A stretch of 64,000 nucleotides of DNA from Glaciecola sp049650345 (GCA_049650345.1 JBARZY010000172.1:1-64000); one strand, 5' to 3'; shown: positions 17,316 through 26,303, numbered from the stretch's first letter. Notes: a model not told the origin generated them from the letters alone. A program made the numbers and translations.

Positions 17316-17927
17316 ATGATTAGATTATTTGGATCGATATTTCTTGGCGGTGCAGTGGCTTTTGGTTTGTTTTTTATTATGGCAAAACTGGTAGAGAATA
17401 CTGGTGAGCCTGGTAAGCAGCCACCACCACCACCTGTTATTGACATTATTATGCAAGAACCTGACGAAGGAACAAACACACGAGTGCGTGTTCCACCGCC
17501 GCCGCCACCACCACCACAAGAACCGCCTAAGGTTGAAATTGTGGAGCCAGATACATCTGAGCCTGATCCTTCTGGATTTAGCTTAAATATACCTTCGGTT
17601 GATACGGGCGGTGTAGGTGTAAATATTGGTGGTATTGGTGCAATGCAAGATGGTGAAGCTACACCTATCTTTCGCATCGATCCTAAATATCCACCAGAAG
17701 CTGCTCGCGATGGTAAAGAAGGTTGGGTACAACTGTCTTTCACTATCAATGAAGTGGGCGGTGTAGAAGATGTTGAGGTAATTGCTGCAGAACCCAAACG
17801 TTTGTTTGATCGTGAAGCGAAGCGTGCACTTCGAAAGTGGAAGTACAAGCCAAAAGTTGTTGACGGTGTAGCAGAACGTCAGCCAGGCTTAAAAGTTCGC
17901 TTAGACTTCACTTTGGATAAGGGCTAG
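17316..17927 (+). CDS. tonB2: TonB2-like energy transducer
   Basis: 203 residues. One N-terminal transmembrane anchor (about 5-25) is followed by a proline-rich periplasmic spacer (PPPPPVIDI and an eight-proline run near residue 62) and a C-terminal TonB domain (about 115-203). That domain carries the PKYPPEAARDGKEGWVQLSF motif and a KRALRKWKYKP helix. It transfers energy to TonB-dependent outer-membrane receptors, possibly including the thiamine-linked receptor at 22.3 kb. Short compared with E. coli TonB, as is usual for TonB2. Confidence 0.95.
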   Translation: MIRLFGSIFLGGAVAFGLFFIMAKLVENTGEPGKQPPPPPVIDIIMQEPDEGTNTRVRVPPPPPPPPQEPPKVEIVEPDTSEPDPSGFSLNIPSVDTGGVGVNIGGIGAMQDGEATPIFRIDPKYPPEAARDGKEGWVQLSFTINEVGGVEDVEVIAAEPKRLFDREAKRALRKWKYKPKVVDGVAERQPGLKVRLDFTLDKG

Positions 17928-17936
17928 GAGGTAAAC

Positions 17937-19220
17937 ATGAATAGACTAACTATATTAAGTAAAGCATTAGTGGCAACTAGCATGTTGGCTATTACCTCGT
18001 ACTCAAGCATTGCATTTGCACAGCAACCACCCGTTCTGTGCCCTGGGTACGAAAAGCAAAAGACTAAGTTGTTAGGCGACAGAGCAGGTAAGCGTTTACA
18101 ATCAGCGTACGAAGTTTACTTGGATGAAGAACGCGACGAGCGTGAACGTGTTCTTGAAGCGATACAAAAACTTCGTGAGATTGATGCAAAAGAACCTTTC
18201 GATAAAGCGACAGTTGAGCGCTTTCTTGGCCAACTTTTGGTCACAGAGGAAGGAAAACAAGCCGAAGCACTGCAATTAATCGAGACGTCTGCAAATAGAA
18301 ACGTATTGAACGACAACGACCAAGCTGGTTTGCTTAAGTTGGCTGCCGATTTGTCACTGCAGGAAGAAAAGTATCAAAATGCAGTTGATTGGTATACCAA
18401 GTGGATGGACTTTACGTGTAAAGAAGACGGTGATACATGGACAAAAATTGCAAAAGTCTACACCGAGCTTAAGCAATACGACAAAGTCTTAGACGCTGCC
18501 GATAACGCTATTAGGTTGTACGAAGAACCAAATAAAAACCCTTATAATCTTAAGATAAACGCTTATCATGAAACAAAGAATTATAAAGGCGCGGTAGAAA
18601 CTGGTGAAATTCTGGTTACGCTTTTTCCAACTCAGAAAGAGTTTTGGTCTCGCTTAGGATTCTTCTACATGATGGTCGAGGATTATCCGAAAGCATTGGC
18701 AACGTTTGAATTGGCTTACAAACAAGGGTTTTTATCCAAAAAATCTGAGTTTAGGTCAATGGCTCAATTGTATTCAGCGCAAGATATTCCATTTAAAGCT
18801 GCAAAAATTATGCAGAAATATATGGATGAAGGTGTGTTAGATACAGAAGCTACTGATCTTGCAAGTTTGGCGAGCACATATCGTCAAGCTCGTGAATTCA
18901 AGCAAGCAGCTAAATACTATGGACAAGCCGCAATTAAAGACCCTGCTGCTGATTATTTCGAGAAGCAAGGTGTAATGTTATTAGACGCGGAAGATTACAA
19001 AGGTGCTATTAAAGCACTTAGTCAATCTCTTGAGTCTAGTGAGCAAGAGCCTGCGAGTACGCATTATGCATTAATGCAAGCGTACTTCTACGATGGAGAT
19101 TTTCGCAAAGCAGACGTACATGCTCGCGAAGCGATGAAAGATTCATCTCTGAGACGATCTGCACGTGCTTGGTTACCTTACATAAAAGGTAAAGCTGATA
19201 ATCGTGGTATCAAGATCTAA
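17937..19220 (+). CDS. Tetratricopeptide-repeat protein of the TonB2 operon
   Basis: 427 residues. A signal peptide (residues 1-28, ending SIAFAQQ) precedes TPR-like helical repeats through the mature protein, for example YQNAVDWYTKWMDF, YPKALATFELAYKQG and YKGAIKALSQSLES. Periplasmic. It lies nine bases after tonB2 and before the operon terminator, so it is the sixth gene of the unit. It probably scaffolds the TonB2 complex or its partners; no specific function can be read from the sequence. A GGAGG ribosome-binding site is present. Confidence 0.85.
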   Translation: MNRLTILSKALVATSMLAITSYSSIAFAQQPPVLCPGYEKQKTKLLGDRAGKRLQSAYEVYLDEERDERERVLEAIQKLREIDAKEPFDKATVERFLGQLLVTEEGKQAEALQLIETSANRNVLNDNDQAGLLKLAADLSLQEEKYQNAVDWYTKWMDFTCKEDGDTWTKIAKVYTELKQYDKVLDAADNAIRLYEEPNKNPYNLKINAYHETKNYKGAVETGEILVTLFPTQKEFWSRLGFFYMMVEDYPKALATFELAYKQGFLSKKSEFRSMAQLYSAQDIPFKAAKIMQKYMDEGVLDTEATDLASLASTYRQAREFKQAAKYYGQAAIKDPAADYFEKQGVMLLDAEDYKGAIKALSQSLESSEQEPASTHYALMQAYFYDGDFRKADVHAREAMKDSSLRRSARAWLPYIKGKADNRGIKI

Positions 19221-19240
19221 CATTTCATAATGTTAAAACC

Positions 19241-19269
19241 AAAAACCTGCAGCAATGCGGGTTTTTTTA
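19241..19269 (+). terminator. Intrinsic terminator after the TonB2 operon
   Basis: AAACCTGC pairs with GCGGGTTT around AGCAAT, followed by a T-run. A-runs on the other side mean it can also serve the convergent tmcA. Confidence 0.85.
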
Positions 19270-19288
19270 TGCGTGATACACGAGTGAA

Positions 19289-21538
19289 TTACAAAATACG
19301 TTTCAATAAATTGCGCAAATCTGACGCAATCTCTTGTTTAATATGTTTATGGGTGTTTTTTTCGAAATAACGACTCAGCAATTCAATATCGTTTTGCTGT
19401 GCATGAGTCGATAAAACAACATAAATTGCCGACGCTGCTTGCGGCAGATTTAATTTACCTTGCACAAAAGCTAAACACAGCGTTGATGCTAAGTTATATG
19501 TCAATTTTTTATCACTGGTGTCTAGTTGTTCTATAATATAATGTTGCAAATATCGCTGTTGCATAACCTGATTTGCGCCAGAATTGTAATCCGGGTAGGT
19601 GACTAATAAGCGTTTATTCCAAGCATTGTCCATAGCGACCTTATATTGGCAACGTTGGCTTATTTGGCCAAAAGCCAATGTTTTATCAGATGTTTTAACC
19701 ATTAGCGCACTAATGGTTCCGCTGGCGGTATCCACTCGACTACCTAATTTTAGCAATGTAAAACCGGATTGATGCCAGAACTGAAGCAGTGCTTCGTTCA
19801 CGCCAAAAGATACACTCAACATATTTGTACGCTTATCTTTAAGCCAGTGTTCACATTGATGTAACAGCGCTTTCCCTAGTCCTTGATGACGGTATTGCTG
19901 AGACACGGCTATTCTGGTAATGCGTAAATAACTAAAACGACACGCGCCAGGTTCATTAATCTGCAAAGCAATACTTTGAGCAGTAAAATGGCCTTGTACC
20001 CTGCGTTTACCGTTTGCAATTAATGTTGGTATTTCAGTAGATGTACTATTACTACCTAGTGATGCAGAAATACTGTGCTCGCTAATGCCTACCACTACGC
20101 CTAAAACTAACTTCTGCGGATTGAATGCAACAAGTATATGATGATCGCTACTATCTAAAGCCCTAACAATATCATTCGGTGTACTCTGATAATGCGCGAT
20201 ATTCAATAATGCGAATATCTGTTGATATAATGGGAAATCGTTGACTAAGTCGTCTTTATTTATCCATACAAATGTGATGTTTTTTAACGACAGCTTAAAA
20301 TTTGAAGAAGCAGTCGGCGTTACAGGTGCCTGTTGTTTTGGCGGGTTTGGCAACACTATATTATCAGCGAATAAGCGCTTAAAGCGTCCTTCAATTGGAT
20401 CGTCTTCAAACCAGCGAAACGGCTGATTGAGCTGATGGACATGGCAATTGCTGTTTGCTGAAAGAGTAGGTAATACGCGTTGCATAAAGCCTTTTCCGCT
20501 ACCTTCATATCCGCTAACAGTGCCCGCCAATACAATTACGCTAAATGGTTTGATTATTTCCATGAGTAAGTTGGGGGCAATTGATGCCATCTCGTCAACG
20601 ATTAACACGTCGGTATACTGTTCTTTACCAAGTAATGCATCGGGTGGTATGAATTTGCTTAGGCGCTGAAGCGTGTCTGACTGCGGTTGCGCCAATGTTA
20701 AAGTGTTAGCGGTAGCATAAATCACATCAGTTTGACTTTGTTTGCTGGCGGTAATCGTAACCGTTTGATTATTAAATAATTGGCGCGAGCAAATAGCGCC
20801 CAGCAAAGTTGATTTACCTCGACCTCGTTCACCTAATATGACGTGTATTGTTTGTGCGTCGTTTTTCGTTACGACCTTATTGAATACTGTTTTTTGTGCT
20901 GACGATAAGCGTAATTCGTGGTTTATCTTGGCGTCTGGTTGATCACTGCTCAAAGGCACAAACACCTTGTCTGTAAGGTAATGGCCTTCATTCGATATAT
21001 GCGCAATAGAATGATGAGATAGTTGCTGCTCAAATATGCTCGCAAAGCGCGGAGATAGCGCAATATCGTTATAGCTAAAAGCTATAGCAGATGAGGATTT
21101 TGCACCGTAGTAATCGTTCAAAGAAGGCGGCAGCAATAACACCAATAGCCCACATTTGTTGACCAAGCCTGATGCGGCATAGCACGCATTCATGTTTAAG
21201 CCTGCGGTGGCATCAAATACCACACAATCAAAACATTGACCCAACACGTTGTTTGACTGTTTTAGTTTAATGACCCGAGTGTTATCGAGTAAAGACGTGT
21301 TTGTACTATTTATTGTATCGCTCATGATACACATGCTGGTGTAGTGCTGTTCAAACAAAGGTAAAAACATAACAGGATTAATAGGGGAGTGTTGTTCGCT
21401 TTTGTTAACAGCATCAGGAGTATTAAAATGCAAATGCCCCTTAATAACCAAACATTGTCTATGATACGCAGTCATAACTGGGGAAGTGAGCCAGTGGTTC
21501 ACTGAGCTGAATATAGACATTATTGTCGATTTCTCCAT
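19289..21538 (-). CDS. tmcA: tRNA(Met) cytidine acetyltransferase
   Basis: Makes N4-acetylcytidine at the wobble base of elongator tRNA-Met using acetyl-CoA and ATP/GTP. 749 residues. The N-terminal domain (about 1-195) precedes an RNA-helicase-like ATPase with Walker A GERGRGKSTL near residue 234 and Walker B VLIVDEMASI near 315. A GNAT acetyltransferase domain follows (about 455-620; RITRIAVSQQYRHQGLGKALL), then a helical tRNA-binding tail. Full length for the family. An in-frame ATG at 21520 may be the true start. Confidence 0.94.
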   Translation of the reverse strand: MEKSTIMSIFSSVNHWLTSPVMTAYHRQCLVIKGHLHFNTPDAVNKSEQHSPINPVMFLPLFEQHYTSMCIMSDTINSTNTSLLDNTRVIKLKQSNNVLGQCFDCVVFDATAGLNMNACYAASGLVNKCGLLVLLLPPSLNDYYGAKSSSAIAFSYNDIALSPRFASIFEQQLSHHSIAHISNEGHYLTDKVFVPLSSDQPDAKINHELRLSSAQKTVFNKVVTKNDAQTIHVILGERGRGKSTLLGAICSRQLFNNQTVTITASKQSQTDVIYATANTLTLAQPQSDTLQRLSKFIPPDALLGKEQYTDVLIVDEMASIAPNLLMEIIKPFSVIVLAGTVSGYEGSGKGFMQRVLPTLSANSNCHVHQLNQPFRWFEDDPIEGRFKRLFADNIVLPNPPKQQAPVTPTASSNFKLSLKNITFVWINKDDLVNDFPLYQQIFALLNIAHYQSTPNDIVRALDSSDHHILVAFNPQKLVLGVVVGISEHSISASLGSNSTSTEIPTLIANGKRRVQGHFTAQSIALQINEPGACRFSYLRITRIAVSQQYRHQGLGKALLHQCEHWLKDKRTNMLSVSFGVNEALLQFWHQSGFTLLKLGSRVDTASGTISALMVKTSDKTLAFGQISQRCQYKVAMDNAWNKRLLVTYPDYNSGANQVMQQRYLQHYIIEQLDTSDKKLTYNLASTLCLAFVQGKLNLPQAASAIYVVLSTHAQQNDIELLSRYFEKNTHKHIKQEIASDLRNLLKRIL

Positions 21539-21655
21539 AAATACTGTGTGTCAAAATAAGTTATGCAAAGGGATTATGCCAACTACAGGTGTTGTTTAAC
21601 TCAAGCATGGTATTATTATGTCTTGTTTATCATGATACAAGGAACTCATTATATA

Positions 21656-22078
21656 ATGCATTTTTTATCGCGCCGACTAGTAATGCCAAACGACCTTAAC
21701 TACGCTAATGCACTATTTGGTGGACGTGCCTTAGAGTGGATTGACGAAGAAGCAGCCATATTTGCAATTTGTCAGTTGGAAACCAAGTTTTTGGTGACTA
21801 AACACATAGGCGAAATATCGTTTGAATCGCCAGCAACTCAAGGTGATATTGTAGAGTTTGGCCTTGCTACAAAGCGGGTGGGAAATACGTCAATTACGGT
21901 CACCTGCTTAGTAAGAAACAAGGCCACTAAAAAGACTATCTGTTTTGCTGATGACATTGTTTTTGTTGCGGTAGATCCCGATTCACGCATGCCGGTTCCC
22001 CATGGTCGAACCATGGAATTGTTAGCAAAACAGACAGAACAAGAGGTTGCATCGTTAAATTTACAAAAACCAGAATAA
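21656..22078 (+). CDS. Hot-dog-fold acyl-CoA thioesterase (YciA-like)
   Basis: About 140 residues. Hot-dog thioesterase with the N-terminal LSRRLVMPNDLNYANALFGGRALEWIDEEAAI, the typical acyl-CoA hydrolase catalytic Asn/Asp helix, and the later LVTKHIGEISFESPATQGDIVEFG. It hydrolyses acyl-CoA; chain length cannot be read. The start at 21656 is chosen because the family begins just before the MPNDLN motif and AAGGA lies before it; the frame is open back to 21563. It diverges from tmcA. Confidence 0.85.
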   Translation: MHFLSRRLVMPNDLNYANALFGGRALEWIDEEAAIFAICQLETKFLVTKHIGEISFESPATQGDIVEFGLATKRVGNTSITVTCLVRNKATKKTICFADDIVFVAVDPDSRMPVPHGRTMELLAKQTEQEVASLNLQKPE

Positions 22079-22155
22079 AATTAATGACTAAGGCTTGCCA
22101 AAGTCAACGTAATTGGTACCATACCCGCGCAATTTAGTCATAAATTGTTTTGAAC

Positions 22156-22252
22156 CAAGGGGTGCGTTTATTCGCTGAGACTTGTTGCTTTTATTAGCAA
22201 ACACAAGAACCCTTAGTAACCTGATCCGGTTAGTACCGGCGTAGGAATGGTC
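22156..22252 (+). promoter_or_regulatory. TPP (thi-box) riboswitch
   Basis: Conserved TPP-aptamer elements are present in order: GGGGTGCG (P1/P2 side), CTGAGA (22175-22180), a variable P3 region, AACCC, ACCTGATCCGGTTAGTACCGGCGTAGG split over 22219-22245 (P4/P5 and the pyrophosphate-binding side) and GGAATGG. Thiamine pyrophosphate binding should turn off the downstream transport cluster. Confidence 0.95.
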
Positions 22253-22285
22253 AACATAAAAATTACCTTTTACCTGCCGCGATGT

Positions 22286-22315
22286 ACCGGATCTTTTCTA
22301 ACTTTGAAGAGATCC
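22286..22315 (+). promoter_or_regulatory. Riboswitch expression platform: ribosome-site sequestering hairpin
   Basis: GGATCTTTTC (22289-22298) pairs over ten bases (one G-U) with GAAGAGATCC (22306-22315), which contains the ribosome-binding site of the receptor gene (ATG at 22321). In competition, ACCGGATC (22286-22293) is exactly complementary to GATCCGGT (22223-22230) inside the aptamer. No T-run follows, so control is probably translational. It also fixes the gene start at 22321. Confidence 0.75.
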
Positions 22316-22320
22316 CAAAA

Positions 22321-24468
22321 ATGACAAAATATTTACCTAGCTGTACTTTTATCTCCAAAATGCCTTATAAGGCAAGTAAACTCAGACGTTCCAGTATACA
22401 AGCTGCTGTCGCGCTTGCACTTGTTGCAAATAACGCTTATGCATTTTCTGCGACTCAAGCCGATGATGTGGAATCGCAAGTGGAAGTTATTACGGTAACC
22501 GCAGACATCAGTCAGCGTAGCTTATCGCAATTACCAGGCTCTGCTGTGGTTATTGACGCCGACACCTTGTCTGCAAAGCAGGCTAGGCATATGCAAGACG
22601 TGTTGGTTGCTATCCCAAATGTAAATTTAACGGCGGGTGCGTCGCGGGGCAAATTTGTGCAAATTCGCGGTATTGGTGAGCGTTCACAATTTGCAGAGCC
22701 AATTAATCCCTCTGTTGGCCTATTGTTTGACGATTTGGATTTATCGGGTCTTGGGTCGTTAATGACCGTATTTGATAGCGCACAAGTAGAGGTGTTATCA
22801 GGGCCGCAATCGGTTGCGACAGGTATGAACAGCTTGGCTGGTATTGTTAAGGTTGTTAGCAATGCACCCACCGATTACTTGTTTGCCAAGGTAAGCGCCA
22901 GCTATGCCGAACAAGACGAGCATCGTATTTCAGGTGTGTATTCTAATGCCTTAACTGAGACTACAAACGTGCGGCTGTCAGCGCAAAATACACAGTCAAA
23001 CGGCTTTGTCACTAACGCGTTTCTGGGGCGAGATGACACCAACAACATTGATGAAACCACATTTTCAGCATGGTTTGATACTGCGTTTAACGACACTACC
23101 GATATGGACGTACATATTTACCATTTTGACATTGATAATGGATATGACGCTTTTTCGTTATTTAACGACAATATCACCTTATCGGACGAGCCGGGTGAAG
23201 ACAGCGCTGACGTATCAGCAGTAAGCATAAAAGTTGGCCATAACTATTCACAACATCGCATTGAAGCGAGCGCTTCACATATTAGTGGCGACACACTTTA
23301 TTCGTATGATGAAGATTGGACATATACCGGTATTCATCCGTTTGGCTATACCTCGTTTACCAGCTTTGACCGCGATATTACGCGCAATCGTATTGACCTT
23401 AAATTAGCTTCCTCGCCCAAAAGTGACAGCACTGCAAGCTACTTAGTAGGGATAAACTATAACAGCAATGATGAGGATGCTGGACAATGGTACAACGGCG
23501 ATGTGTATAGCAGTACATATCAACCTAGTAATAGCGCTATTTACGGGCAGTATCAATATACGGCAACAGATCAGTTAAGCATTACCGGTGCCGCTAGAAT
23601 TGAAAAGTTCAGTGCTGATTTTAATGATAGCGATGGTTTGATTGCAGCGATAGATGACAACCTAGTGGCTGGATCGCTCAGTTTGGAGTACCAAATTGCC
23701 GACGCGTTTTTATTCTCAAGTGTATCGCGTGGATATAAAGCAGGTGGATTTAACTTTGACCAACGTATTAGTCCGGCAAATCGTTATTTTGATCCAGAAT
23801 ACAATATGAATTATGAGCTTGGCGTAAAGGGCAGTGCATACGATGGTTTGGCAAGCATCAGCTTAAGCTTTTTCTACATGAGGAGAGACGATGCGCAAGT
23901 AAGTGACTTCTTTACCATTAATACCACCGATGATAGCGGAGCCGTTATTACTACTTTTGTAGACGTCATCGACAATTCGGCATCTGCGGTTAATCAAGGC
24001 CTTGAAGTATCAACGAACTGGGACGTATCAAATGACTGGCGCCTTGTATTCAATGCCGGATACTTAGATGCTACGCGCAGCGGTTATACACAAGCCAACG
24101 GTGACTTTGTTGCCGCTCGTGAGTTAGCTCAGGCGCCTAAATACAGTGCATACTTATCGTCAACTTACCAATTGAGCGACCGTTTTTCTTGGTTTGTTGA
24201 TGCCGATATTAAAGATGATTATTTCTTTTCTGAAGGCCATAACGAGCGCGCACCGTTTACTGCTGTGGTGAATACTGAATTAAGTTACCGCGCCGACGGA
24301 TATGTGGTGTCACTATGGTTAAAAAATGTATTTGATCGCACAGTTTATACTCGAGGATTTGGTGGATTTCCAAACGATCCCCGTGATGAATACACTACCT
24401 TTGGACCTTATAATCAAATTGGCCAAGAACGCCAGATAGGCGTTAACCTTAGCTATACATGGGAGTAA
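22321..24468 (+). CDS. TonB-dependent outer-membrane receptor, probably for thiamine
   Basis: About 715 residues from the ATG at 22321, chosen because its ribosome-binding site is the one held in the riboswitch hairpin. A long signal region ends at ANNAYAF. The TonB box/plug domain follows (VEVITVTADISQRSLSQLPGSAVVIDADTL, later QIRGIGERSQF), then a 22-strand barrel ending in the usual aromatic residue region (NLSYTW). First gene of a TPP-riboswitch-controlled cluster, so the substrate is inferred to be thiamine or a precursor. It needs a TonB system such as the one at 14-19 kb. Confidence 0.9.
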   Translation: MTKYLPSCTFISKMPYKASKLRRSSIQAAVALALVANNAYAFSATQADDVESQVEVITVTADISQRSLSQLPGSAVVIDADTLSAKQARHMQDVLVAIPNVNLTAGASRGKFVQIRGIGERSQFAEPINPSVGLLFDDLDLSGLGSLMTVFDSAQVEVLSGPQSVATGMNSLAGIVKVVSNAPTDYLFAKVSASYAEQDEHRISGVYSNALTETTNVRLSAQNTQSNGFVTNAFLGRDDTNNIDETTFSAWFDTAFNDTTDMDVHIYHFDIDNGYDAFSLFNDNITLSDEPGEDSADVSAVSIKVGHNYSQHRIEASASHISGDTLYSYDEDWTYTGIHPFGYTSFTSFDRDITRNRIDLKLASSPKSDSTASYLVGINYNSNDEDAGQWYNGDVYSSTYQPSNSAIYGQYQYTATDQLSITGAARIEKFSADFNDSDGLIAAIDDNLVAGSLSLEYQIADAFLFSSVSRGYKAGGFNFDQRISPANRYFDPEYNMNYELGVKGSAYDGLASISLSFFYMRRDDAQVSDFFTINTTDDSGAVITTFVDVIDNSASAVNQGLEVSTNWDVSNDWRLVFNAGYLDATRSGYTQANGDFVAARELAQAPKYSAYLSSTYQLSDRFSWFVDADIKDDYFFSEGHNERAPFTAVVNTELSYRADGYVVSLWLKNVFDRTVYTRGFGGFPNDPRDEYTTFGPYNQIGQERQIGVNLSYTWE

Positions 24469-24469
24469 T

Positions 24470-24730
24470 ATGATGCAATTAGGTGTTGAAATATCGTTAT
24501 ATCCATTAAGCGAAGCATATTTGCCAACTATTCAGGGATTTATTGACCGTTTAAATCAAGATCCTGACTTGTATGTGTCAACTACTCATACCAGTACTTT
24601 AGTTAGTGGTGAATACGATCATGTGATGGCCGTTATACAAAGAGAAATGAAGCAAACGTATCAAGAAGTAAAGCAGGCCGTATTTGTATGTAAGTTTTTA
24701 AATTCGTCGCACATGAATTTACAAGCCTAG
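24470..24730 (+). CDS. YkoF-like thiamine/HMP-binding domain protein
   Basis: 86 residues, single domain of the YkoF/MTH1187 type. It starts LGVEISLYPLSEAYLPTIQGFIDRLNQ and continues SGEYDHVMAVIQREMKQ, the pattern of the ferredoxin-like fold that in YkoF binds thiamine or hydroxymethylpyrimidine. No signal peptide, so cytoplasmic. One base separates it from the receptor stop and from the next gene, consistent with one message under the TPP riboswitch. Probably binds or delivers the imported vitamin; that role is inferred. Confidence 0.8.
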   Translation: MMQLGVEISLYPLSEAYLPTIQGFIDRLNQDPDLYVSTTHTSTLVSGEYDHVMAVIQREMKQTYQEVKQAVFVCKFLNSSHMNLQA

Positions 24731-24731
24731 T

Positions 24732-25340
24732 ATGGCAATTATTGATGCACTTATACAGCAATGGCAACAGCAAAGCCTGATAGAAGTCTTTGCTGTTGTT
24801 GGCGCTGTAGCGTATGTGTGGTTGGCAGCCAATGAATCGATTTGGTGTTGGCCGTCTGGGTTTATAAGCACCGCGCTTTACGCTTATGTATATTTTGATG
24901 TCACCTTAGTGTTTCAGATGTTGCTGAATATCTATTATATGGCTATGGCAATTTGGGGTTTTATTGCATGGCGTCAACATGGTCAAGATACCTTACAGAT
25001 ATCTAGCATGTCGGTGCGCGAGCATATAGTGATGATACTGCTTGGATTTAGCTTTACGGTGGTTAGTTATTATATTGCCACACTGTGGTTTGACTACGAA
25101 CTATTATTAATCGATATTATGGTTACAGTATTCTCGTTGCTAACAACATACTTAACCGTAACCAAACGCTTGCAAAGCTGGTTATATTGGAGTGTGATTA
25201 ACGCTGTCACTATTTATTTGTTATTAGCAACTGGCTTGTATTTATCGATTGTGTTAATGATTATATATTTAGTGTTGGCCGCTAAAGGGTATTGGCAATG
25301 GCGGCAAAACTACAACAATAGGCAGCAAGCTATTTTATGA
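24732..25340 (+). CDS. pnuT: PnuC-family transporter, PnuT-type (thiamine uptake)
   Basis: 202 residues, about seven hydrophobic segments. PnuC-family hallmarks: NESIWCWPSGFISTALYAYVYF near residue 35 and the WPxG..Q/N pattern, then FQMLLNIYYMAMAIWGFIAW near 60. PnuC homologues under TPP riboswitches are assigned to thiamine uptake (PnuT), using facilitated diffusion trapped by phosphorylation. The following kinase gene overlaps it by four bases, which fits that model. Inner membrane. Confidence 0.87.
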   Translation: MAIIDALIQQWQQQSLIEVFAVVGAVAYVWLAANESIWCWPSGFISTALYAYVYFDVTLVFQMLLNIYYMAMAIWGFIAWRQHGQDTLQISSMSVREHIVMILLGFSFTVVSYYIATLWFDYELLLIDIMVTVFSLLTTYLTVTKRLQSWLYWSVINAVTIYLLLATGLYLSIVLMIIYLVLAAKGYWQWRQNYNNRQQAIL

Positions 25341-26179
25341 CTCATCAGCGTCAATTAGTGCTAAGCAACGACATCATCAATTTAATTGAAGAATATCAGT
25401 GGTTAAACCTTCACAGTGATGCCTTCACAATAAAGCAGATTGACCCTGAAAAAGTGAACGATAATTTTAAACTTGATGACGGTACACATCGTTTACTACT
25501 CAAGTTTTTCAATATGAACACCCGTTTACTGATTAGTCGGCGTGACATTTTTTTGTTTCAGCAACAGTTACATGATATTGGTCTTGCACCCAGACCTTTG
25601 TTTTTAAGCGAAGACAGTTCGGTATATATTGAACAATGGCTTGATACCTTGCCCACAGGCGATGCGCAAACACACAAATTGTTGGGTATCAACCAGCAAC
25701 ATATTAGTTTACTGGCTGACGCACTTTATAATATTCACAATGCGTTTATTACAGCGCCAAATTTATCCTTAGCTGACCATTGGCATGTGTATCGTCAACA
25801 GGTGTCAAACGGTAACACTACGCTGATAAAACGTTACAACGAATTACAACCTCAATTAGTTGAATACGTAGCGGTAAACAAGGTCGATTTTGTAATGTGC
25901 CACAACGATTTGCACCTTGATCATATATGCCCACAAACGGGTAAGGTCATCGATTGGGAGTATGCGTCTATCGGCTGCCGATATATTGATATAAGTAACT
26001 GTATTTTAATTAATCAACTCTCTAGTGCGCAAGCCATTGCCTTGTGTAATGAGTATGCAACTATAGCTAACCAAAATGCTGACGAATTATTGCAGCGTGT
26101 ACAAAACGTAGCCAAATTTTCTGAGCTTACCTTTGCGCTATGGGCCGATTCTGTTGGCTTTGAAATAAATAAACAATAA
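25337..26179 (+). CDS. APH/choline-kinase-like protein, probable thiamine kinase
   Basis: 280 residues. Aminoglycoside-phosphotransferase-like fold with the catalytic loop VMCHNDLHLDHICPQTGK near residue 190 (HNDLH in place of HGDLH) and the metal-binding VIDWEYASIGCRYIDIS shortly after. The last gene of the TPP-controlled cluster, overlapping pnuT. Phosphorylating imported thiamine would trap it, as ThiK does in enterobacteria. Substrate inferred from context; the family also includes choline and sugar kinases. No terminator is obvious before the tRNA. Confidence 0.8.
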   Translation: MTHQRQLVLSNDIINLIEEYQWLNLHSDAFTIKQIDPEKVNDNFKLDDGTHRLLLKFFNMNTRLLISRRDIFLFQQQLHDIGLAPRPLFLSEDSSVYIEQWLDTLPTGDAQTHKLLGINQQHISLLADALYNIHNAFITAPNLSLADHWHVYRQQVSNGNTTLIKRYNELQPQLVEYVAVNKVDFVMCHNDLHLDHICPQTGKVIDWEYASIGCRYIDISNCILINQLSSAQAIALCNEYATIANQNADELLQRVQNVAKFSELTFALWADSVGFEINKQ

Positions 26180-26226
26180 AAGGCTTTATTTATTTAAGGT
26201 TGTGGTTATAATGCAAAGCGAAATTT

Positions 26227-26303
26227 AGGGGTGTAGTTCGAATTGGTAGAACAGCGGTCTCCAAAACCGATGGTTGGGGGTTCGAGTCCCTCCACCCCTG
26301 CCA
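26227..26303 (+). tRNA. tRNA-Trp (CCA anticodon)
   Basis: Acceptor AGGGGTG (26227-26233) pairs with CACCCCT (26293-26299), followed by G and encoded CCA. The D-arm is GTTC/GAAC, the anticodon loop CTCCAAA with CCA, and the T-loop TTCGAGT. A TATAAT box lies at 26207-26212. The first pair of the anticodon stem (27-43) is G-A, a mismatch. The D-loop is one base longer than in E. coli tRNA-Trp as I recall it. Confidence 0.95.

Noticed and set aside
17267..17848. Long minus-strand open frame opposite tonB2
   Set aside because: It is Gly/Ser/Cys-rich and arises from the complement of the proline-rich and Glu-rich tonB2 codons; tonB2 is clearly coding.
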